A stretch of 33,077 bases of DNA, taken from positions 1 through 33,077 of the IMG/VR virus record IMGVR_UViG_3300012361_000008. The stretch is one strand, 5' to 3'. The notes under the pieces were generated by a model. The model made no database searches. It had not been told where the DNA came from and saw only the letters and a list, made by a program, of their open reading frames with translations. Source of the DNA: a virus. The position numbers and the translations under genes were made by a program. Shown piece after piece: positions 29,648-33,077 of the stretch. Numbering within the stretch: the stretch's first letter is position 1; each line of letters starts with the position of its first letter.

Positions 29648-29803
29648 TCAATGCACCCACTGGAAAAACGAATCACCGGGCTGCCTCGAATCATGGTCTT
29701 TCGCCTCCAGCGCCGCAACCCGCGCCATCAGCATCTCGACCTTGTCAATCAGGGCCAGCATCGCCTGCGCCAAGTCCTCGGCCGTCAGCGCTTCCCGATT
29801 CAT
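29648..29803 (-). CDS. 51-residue helical protein upstream of the endolysin
   Basis: ATG 29801-29803 overlaps the stop of the 26-residue TM peptide (ATGA). The sequence MNREALTAEDLAQAMLALID, then KVEMLMARVAALEAKD, is one long amphipathic helix with hydrophobic residues at heptad positions, so a coiled coil. A short Trp-containing tail follows. The stop is 12 bases before the lysin ATG. It may partner another coiled-coil protein of the operon, such as the spanin-like one. No known family. Confidence 0.6.
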   Translation of the reverse strand: MNREALTAEDLAQAMLALIDKVEMLMARVAALEAKDHDSRQPGDSFFQWVH

Positions 29804-29880
29804 GATTTCGCCCCGAAGAAAGTCAGCACAAGCACCACAATCGCCACCGAGGCAATCATCAATTCCGCGTCGGTCGTCAT
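29800..29880 (-). CDS. 26-residue transmembrane micro-peptide
   Basis: ATG 29880 is preceded by CGGAGGGGG with about seven bases spacing, a very strong ribosome site. The frame MTTDAELMIASVAIVVLVLT ends FFGAKS and stops at 29800-29802, overlapping the next ATG. Residues 8-22 are fully hydrophobic, enough for a membrane helix. Both ends overlap coding neighbours by ATGA, and the gene sits between a spanin-like protein and the lysin. It may modulate the holin or be a tiny holin-like pore. Confidence 0.6.
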   Translation of the reverse strand: MTTDAELMIASVAIVVLVLTFFGAKS

Positions 29881-30236
29881 TTCTTGCCCCCTCCGGTAAG
29901 CCAGTGCTGCGCGCAGGTGAGGATATCGTCCTCCTGTTTCTCGACCTTGGCGGTTACGACGTCGACGTGGTGCTGGCGCACAGCCTCGAGGGCCGTCACT
30001 CGGCGGTCCAGGAACTCGACCTTCAGGTTCAGCGCCTCCGCGTCCGAGCGTCGGTACATCTCGGTCTTGATTTCCTTCACCGCATCGACCACGTTGGCGA
30101 GCTGCTCGTCCTTGCGTCCAAAGGCCAGGCCGACGAACAGCGAATTTACGACCACGATCGCGACCGAGCCAGCTGGGACAACCAGGGACATGATCGATTT
30201 GCGCGGCGGTGCAAGGTCAACGTCGTCTCGCTTCAT
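29877..30236 (-). CDS. N-terminal TM plus coiled-coil protein (spanin-like architecture)
   Basis: A 119-residue protein from ATG 30236 with no clear ribosome site. Residues about 15-39 are hydrophobic (IMSLVVPAGSVAIVVVNSLF) after a basic N-terminus, giving an inner-membrane anchor. Residues 42-105 are charged helix with heptads (EFLDRRVTALEAVRQHH). The one-TM plus periplasmic coiled-coil layout is that of an i-spanin (Rz), but no o-spanin lipoprotein gene nested within it is evident, so this is only a layout match. Other phage TM/coiled-coil proteins look alike. Its stop overlaps the next start by ATGA. Confidence 0.55.
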   Translation of the reverse strand: MKRDDVDLAPPRKSIMSLVVPAGSVAIVVVNSLFVGLAFGRKDEQLANVVDAVKEIKTEMYRRSDAEALNLKVEFLDRRVTALEAVRQHHVDVVTAKVEKQEDDILTCAQHWLTGGGKK

Positions 30237-30330
30237 ACCGGCCAGAGAAATGGCGGGCGCCGGCCGCTGTCGCCGGGATCAGAATCGACCTCGAGCCGTC
30301 ACGGAGAAGCACCCATGCCGAAATGCTGGC

Positions 30331-30347
30331 ACGGTAGCCCATACCGT
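30331..30347. promoter_or_regulatory. Inverted repeat ACGGTA-N5-TACCGT, operator-like
   Basis: A perfect six-base dyad with a five-base spacer (GCCCA) lies in the 134-base gap between two leftward genes (30237-30370). It is the largest gap in the minus operon. It could be a repressor site or a hairpin. No T-run follows on either strand, so termination is unlikely. No clear promoter boxes are recognised near it. Confidence 0.35.
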
Positions 30348-30370
30348 AATCGCGGGATTTGAGGGGCTAA

Positions 30371-30574
30371 TTATGACTTCAGGCGACGCGCCGTCCAGCG
30401 CTTATCGACGTCTGTCCTGTGCATGCCGAGGCGCTTCATTTCTGCCTCGGTGCGGCAACGCCGCGGGGCGCTGATCGGAGCTCGCCTGGAGCCGGTCGCG
30501 TGCAGATCGAATGCTTCGGAGGAAGCGAATTCGAGCCCGCAGCCGATACAGCGCAACAGGCGCTTGCTTGCCAT
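30371..30574 (-). CDS. CCHC zinc-finger phage protein (intact paralog of the broken plus-strand gene)
   Basis: A 67-residue protein from ATG 30574, which overlaps the upstream stop (TGATG). An in-frame ATG at 30652 is rejected because it lies inside the TM peptide gene. CIGCGLEF supplies two Cys, AFDLHATG the His and RRCRTEAEM the third Cys, spaced as in a C2HC zinc finger. The tail is basic (RWTARRLKS). The FD.H..G...RRC family is common in phages but uncharacterised; its basic charge suggests nucleic acid or protein binding. Confidence 0.75.
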   Translation of the reverse strand: MASKRLLRCIGCGLEFASSEAFDLHATGSRRAPISAPRRCRTEAEMKRLGMHRTDVDKRWTARRLKS

Positions 30575-30672
30575 CAGATCCAGCCGAGAGTGCGAGCGAG
30601 GAAGCCGCAGAGGAAGGAGATGAGCGCAGCTAGAGCGAACGGCAGCCACCACAGCGGACCGAAGCGGATCAT
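30574..30672 (-). CDS. 32-residue transmembrane micro-peptide
   Basis: ATG 30672 has GGAG six bases upstream. The frame encodes MIRFGPLWWLPFALAALISF, then LCGFLARTLGWI, and stops at 30574-30576. Residues 5-25 are hydrophobic and form one TM helix with Arg at both ends. The stop overlaps the zinc-finger ATG. It is under 40 codons, yet its ribosome site and chain-overlap fit the other genes of this operon. The function is unknown. Confidence 0.55.
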   Translation of the reverse strand: MIRFGPLWWLPFALAALISFLCGFLARTLGWI

Positions 30673-30700
30673 TTCTGCTCCGGTTCGATGCGCATGTCCC

Positions 30701-31003
30701 TTAGCCAACGTCGGCCGCGACTTTGTAGGCTGCTTGCAAACGCTGGGCTGCTGCGAGGGCGGCGCGAAGACGTTCTATTTCGGCGTCCCGCTCGGCGCAC
30801 TTGCGCATCAGTTCGTCGCGCTGAGATTCTAGGGTCTTGCGCTGCGTCTCGAATAGAGCATCCCGCTCGGCGCGGGCGGCATTGTAGAAGTCGATGATTA
30901 CTTGACGCGCTTTCGCCTCAAATCCTGGCGTAGCGATTTCGCTCACATCGGGACCGCCGCACTCGTCCCATAATTCAAGCGCTGGCAGGGGAACATCAGA
31001 CAT
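30701..31003 (-). CDS. Coiled-coil hypothetical protein
   Basis: A 100-residue protein. ATG 31003 is chosen because GGAGG lies five bases upstream; the upstream frame to 31087 overlaps the HNH-like gene and is a shadow. Residues 1-28 are acidic and Pro/Gly-rich. From residue 33 on it is one charged helix (RAERDALFETQRKTLESQRDE, and RDAEIERLRAALAAAQRL), a strong coiled coil. Similar proteins occur in phage early gene clusters with no known role. Confidence 0.7.
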   Translation of the reverse strand: MSDVPLPALELWDECGGPDVSEIATPGFEAKARQVIIDFYNAARAERDALFETQRKTLESQRDELMRKCAERDAEIERLRAALAAAQRLQAAYKVAADVG

Positions 31004-31310
31004 GAATCCTCCGCATGATCGCGTGCGCCTGACGATGATGGATCGTGCATAGCCACACCACGGAGAGCGGAACGGAATAATCCGCATGATGCGCTTCTAC
31101 GCGCTCCGAACCACAAATAAAGCATGGGAGTTTTTGAAGTTTGCCATCTCGGACGGCGTTGCCTACCGCCCATTGAGCCTTACGCCATTCCGGATTTTTC
31201 GCCATCCAACGCTTGGGCAGTTCGTTAAAGGCTTTCTTTCTGCTTTCACTTTGGTTGCGCAGTCTGTCGTGGGCTCTACGCCTTTCAATACTTTCAGGGC
31301 TTCTACTCAT
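30996..31310 (-). CDS. Small HNH-type zinc protein
   Basis: A 104-residue protein. ATG 31310 is chosen for its GGAG site and the ATGA overlap with the upstream gene; a longer frame runs inside the neighbour. The N-terminal 50 residues are very basic (ERRRAHDRLRNQSESRKK). The C-terminal CFICGSERVEAHHADY, then VVWLCTIHHRQAH, forms a CxxC...HH...C..H set with the spacing of HNH zinc nucleases. It could nick DNA or simply bind it. The two neighbours overlap it at each end. Confidence 0.75.
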   Translation of the reverse strand: MSRSPESIERRRAHDRLRNQSESRKKAFNELPKRWMAKNPEWRKAQWAVGNAVRDGKLQKLPCFICGSERVEAHHADYSVPLSVVWLCTIHHRQAHAIMRRIHV

Positions 31311-31618
31311 AGCTTCCACTCCGGCTTCGGCGCCGCGGCTAGCATGTCTTCTTCGCGACAAAATGGGCAATACGTTATCGTCGTACTTGCGACCGTCTGA
31401 AATGTCTGCGTCCGATGCTGATGTCGAATGCACGGCATAGGAATCGACATTCCGATCTCCGCCTTCGGCACCAGCACGAATCGGTCACGCTGGGCGAGAG
31501 CGGCTTGGATGTTTCTGCAAACTGAAGGGCTGGCACGTTCTTCCTCGATCACGGTGAGACAGGCTTCCAGCAGCCCCCAAACATCTGGCACGTTCTGCAC
31601 ATCCGGCGGGGAGGTCAT
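31307..31618 (-). CDS. Hypothetical protein with CxxC motif
   Basis: A 103-residue protein starting at ATG 31618, overlapping the upstream stop. Residues 10-45 are helical (VWGLLEACLTVIEEE). A later strand QTVASTTITYCPFCREED ends in a CPFC pair at about residues 84-87. With C63 and His residues at 66 and 68 it might hold a zinc ion. It belongs to the tight leftward chain of small genes and has no recognisable function. Confidence 0.65.
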   Translation of the reverse strand: MTSPPDVQNVPDVWGLLEACLTVIEEERASPSVCRNIQAALAQRDRFVLVPKAEIGMSIPMPCIRHQHRTQTFQTVASTTITYCPFCREEDMLAAAPKPEWKL

Positions 31619-32034
31619 ATGGCGGTTCCCTGCTGTGACTTTCTAAAACGTTCATACGCCGCATCTATATATTGCTCAAAAAGCTGTCCGCCAGGACCGT
31701 TATCGCGCTTGCACAATGGAGTCCATGAGCTGTCCCCGATGTATGCCAGCCATTTGTACCTCGCTGCGTCCCGCACATCCGACGGGCTGGCCGGGGGCGG
31801 GGCGCGATAGACCTGGAACGCATCGACAAAATGGCGGTTGGATGGCTCTAAGTGGCATATCAGCGGAATGCGCTTACCTTCGTCGTACATCATCCAGGCC
31901 ACCGGCTCCGGCGCGGGCTCGGCCAGCGAAAGAGTCAGCACTGCGCGCGCTTTCGTTGCCCACGCAGCATAGGTGACCGATGCATTGTCGTAATAGTCCA
32001 GTGCCTCCCGCAACAGCTCTTTCAACTCGCTCAT
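31615..32034 (-). CDS. Ea22/Ead-like hypothetical phage protein
   Basis: A 139-residue protein from ATG 32034 with GGGGA upstream. It opens with helix LKELLREALDYYDNAS and ends with DAARYKWLAYIGDSSWTP and IDAAYERFRK. A VDAFQVYRAPPPASPSDVRDAARYKWL segment (positions split by Pro) is a widespread feature of Ea22-like phage accessory proteins. They occur in variable early regions and have no known activity. It overlaps its neighbours by ATGA on both sides. Confidence 0.7.
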   Translation of the reverse strand: MSELKELLREALDYYDNASVTYAAWATKARAVLTLSLAEPAPEPVAWMMYDEGKRIPLICHLEPSNRHFVDAFQVYRAPPPASPSDVRDAARYKWLAYIGDSSWTPLCKRDNGPGGQLFEQYIDAAYERFRKSQQGTAI

Positions 32035-32243
32035 TTCCCCAGCTCCCCGATCTGCTCCTTAGTCAACCTCGCCCTGCGATCCCGATACCCGTCAACTCTG
32101 CATCGATCCCCGGGCAGCAGAATCGTCGGCTCGCGCTTCGGATGCAGGCGCCGGCACTCCGGACATGGGATGCCGTGCTTCGCTTTGAGCTGGCGTGTGG
32201 CCTCGCGGACGGCGTGCCAGAAGTCGCCTTCGTCGCCGGTCAT
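32031..32243 (-). CDS. Small hypothetical protein with CPEC motif
   Basis: A 70-residue protein starting at ATG 32243, overlapping the upstream stop by ATGA. A helix (FWHAVREATRQLKAKHG) precedes CPECRRLHPKREPTILLPGD and RCRVDGYRDRR. The CPEC pair, with a His and a third Cys, could bind zinc. Similar small proteins are seen in phage early regions as hypothetical proteins. The function is unknown. Confidence 0.65.
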   Translation of the reverse strand: MTGDEGDFWHAVREATRQLKAKHGIPCPECRRLHPKREPTILLPGDRCRVDGYRDRRARLTKEQIGELGK

Positions 32244-32707
32244 TTCGCAATCCTCAACTTCGTATCCGGCTCGCTCGGCGGCAGAAGCTTCTGAGATTCG
32301 ATCGTATCGAGCACGGTCTTACCGGTTCCGAGCAGGATCGATCCCAGGAACGCTCCTTCGAATGAGAGGACGCCAACCTCTACCGCCGTTACCTGACCTT
32401 TGATCCAGTCGCGCAGGATCGAGCACACCGAGATTTCGGCCTGCTTGACGGCTTCTCCCTCGTATTGCTCGCGCGACTTGCGCATGCGCCCGCTGTATGG
32501 CGACTTCTTGAGCAGTGCCGCGGCATAGCCGGCGACGCTCGCGCGAACGAGAATGTCCCGGTTGCGATAGGTGAACTGCACGATGACCTCGCGCTTTTCA
32601 GTATCGGTCATCACGCCGAAGCGCGTAGCACCGAATCGACCGAGGACCTTTTGCACCTCGTCGAGCGCGCGTCGGCCGCTGGTTGCGTTTTCGTATGGCA
32701 GGGTCAT
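32240..32707 (-). CDS. Conserved phage hypothetical protein (YENATSG family)
   Basis: A 155-residue protein. ATG 32707 is chosen since GGAG lies eight bases upstream and it overlaps the next gene's stop; the frame open to 32746 is within that gene. It begins TLPYENATSGRRALDEVQKV and continues LGRFGATRFGVM. Strands VIVQFTYRNRDILVRAS then lead to SVCSILRDWIKGQVTAVEVGV. I recall this pattern from many phage genomes as an uncharacterised conserved protein, often near replication or recombination genes. The exact activity is not known. Confidence 0.75.
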   Translation of the reverse strand: MTLPYENATSGRRALDEVQKVLGRFGATRFGVMTDTEKREVIVQFTYRNRDILVRASVAGYAAALLKKSPYSGRMRKSREQYEGEAVKQAEISVCSILRDWIKGQVTAVEVGVLSFEGAFLGSILLGTGKTVLDTIESQKLLPPSEPDTKLRIAK

Positions 32708-32916
32708 TTCTTCGGCTCCGCAAAAACCGGCTTCGTCCCCATGCATTTGATAGCGATGCTGAAATTGCGCGCTGGTTCACCCGGCCATTCTTGGATCTGA
32801 ATGCCGCCGATGACGACAATGCGACCGTCATGCTTCTCGACATAGTTTCGAACGGCGCGATAGAGGCAACTCGTGACGTCGCGCTTGCCTAGCAACGGAT
32901 CAAAGTTCTTTTTCAT
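32704..32916 (-). CDS. Small hypothetical protein
   Basis: A 70-residue protein. ATG 32916 overlaps the stop of the partial gene to the right (TGATG), and a GTG directly before is an alternative. It is basic at the N-terminus (KKNFDPLLGKRD), then a helix CLYRAVRNYVEKHDG and strand IVVIGGIQIQEWPG, ending NFSIAIKCMGTKPVF. It looks like a small alpha/beta protein common in phage early operons. It has no motif that hints at activity. Confidence 0.65.
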   Translation of the reverse strand: MKKNFDPLLGKRDVTSCLYRAVRNYVEKHDGRIVVIGGIQIQEWPGEPARNFSIAIKCMGTKPVFAEPKK

Positions 32917-33077
32917 CACAATCCCAATTTATGTTTCCTCGCATCCTTTACCCCGAGCAGATGCGCGCGGGCCTTCGGATCGTTCATGGTCCTGGCGATT
33001 CCGATTCGGCTTGAGCCGGTGCCGCCTTCGCCGTCCGATGCATCATCTTCTTGAACGGGCGACGGCGCGGCAGCGCA
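32916..33077 (-). CDS. C-terminal end of an unknown protein (partial, runs off right edge)
   Basis: The leftward frame is open from the window edge to a TGA at 32916-32918 and gives 53 residues. The first part is acidic and Gly/Ser-rich, such as a linker (PVQEDDASDGEGGTGSSRI). The last 23 residues are basic (TMNDPKARAHLLGVKDARKHK). A disordered acidic linker with a basic tip is typical for phage ssDNA-binding or recombination proteins, but nothing here proves that. It overlaps the next start by one base. Confidence 0.5.
   Translation of the reverse strand, partial: CAAAPSPVQEDDASDGEGGTGSSRIGIARTMNDPKARAHLLGVKDARKHKLGL

Noticed and set aside
30669-30695. Eight-codon frame MRIEPEQK between two minus genes
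   Set aside because: Too short to support; its 3' part is simply the ribosome site of the 32-residue peptide.
1-33077. tRNA genes, integrase, repressor, attachment sites, insertion sequences
   Set aside because: None could be recognised on either strand by reading; a tRNA or profile search would be needed to exclude them fully.

Overview
The window reads as part of the genome of a short-tailed, P22-like bacteriophage, or a prophage of one, from a Gram-negative host with GC-rich DNA. The evidence is a P22-type order of portal, scaffold and coat genes, a head-to-tail adaptor, a gp10-like plug protein, three ejection-type proteins and a beta-helical tailspike. Short overlapping genes with ATGA or TGATG junctions run throughout. 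No integrase, repressor, tRNA or CRISPR array is visible, so the lifestyle cannot be decided. The host is not identifiable beyond probably a proteobacterium.

Layout, plus strand: 1-3.6 kb is a replication module (HNH protein, DnaB/T7-gp4-like helicase, replication initiator, RusA-like resolvase). The initiator gene contains five tandem 11-bp iterons, a likely replication origin of the lambda-O type. 3.6-6.4 kb holds small genes, several too short for routine calling, a frameshifted zinc-finger gene, and a GroES-like co-chaperonin just before the head genes. 6.4-13.0 kb holds the terminase subunits, a mini-HAD protein, portal, scaffold and coat. 13.0-20.3 kb holds beta-rich small structural genes (including two paralogous pairs and a PASTA-like protein), the adaptor, a cysteine-rich mini-protein, the gp10-like plug and a cupin. 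20.3-26.8 kb holds the three ejection-type proteins and the tailspike. 26.7-28.2 kb is a lysis module with a GH24 lysozyme, a DUF5675-like protein and a holin gene interrupted by an in-frame TGA.

Layout, minus strand: from about 28.2 kb to the right edge all genes run leftward in one compact operon. Its downstream part is a second lysis module (GH73-type endolysin, two-TM holin-like protein, spanin-like TM/coiled-coil protein and a 26-residue TM peptide). Its upstream part holds small zinc-binding and hypothetical early-type genes. The two transcription units converge near 28.2 kb, placing the two lysis modules tail to tail.

The most notable points are the iteron origin inside the initiator gene, the nonsense-interrupted holin beside an intact second lysis cassette, the frameshifted zinc-finger gene with an intact paralog 26 kb away, the phage GroES, and a set of hidden micro-genes (26, 32, 48, 51, 53 and 53 aa).
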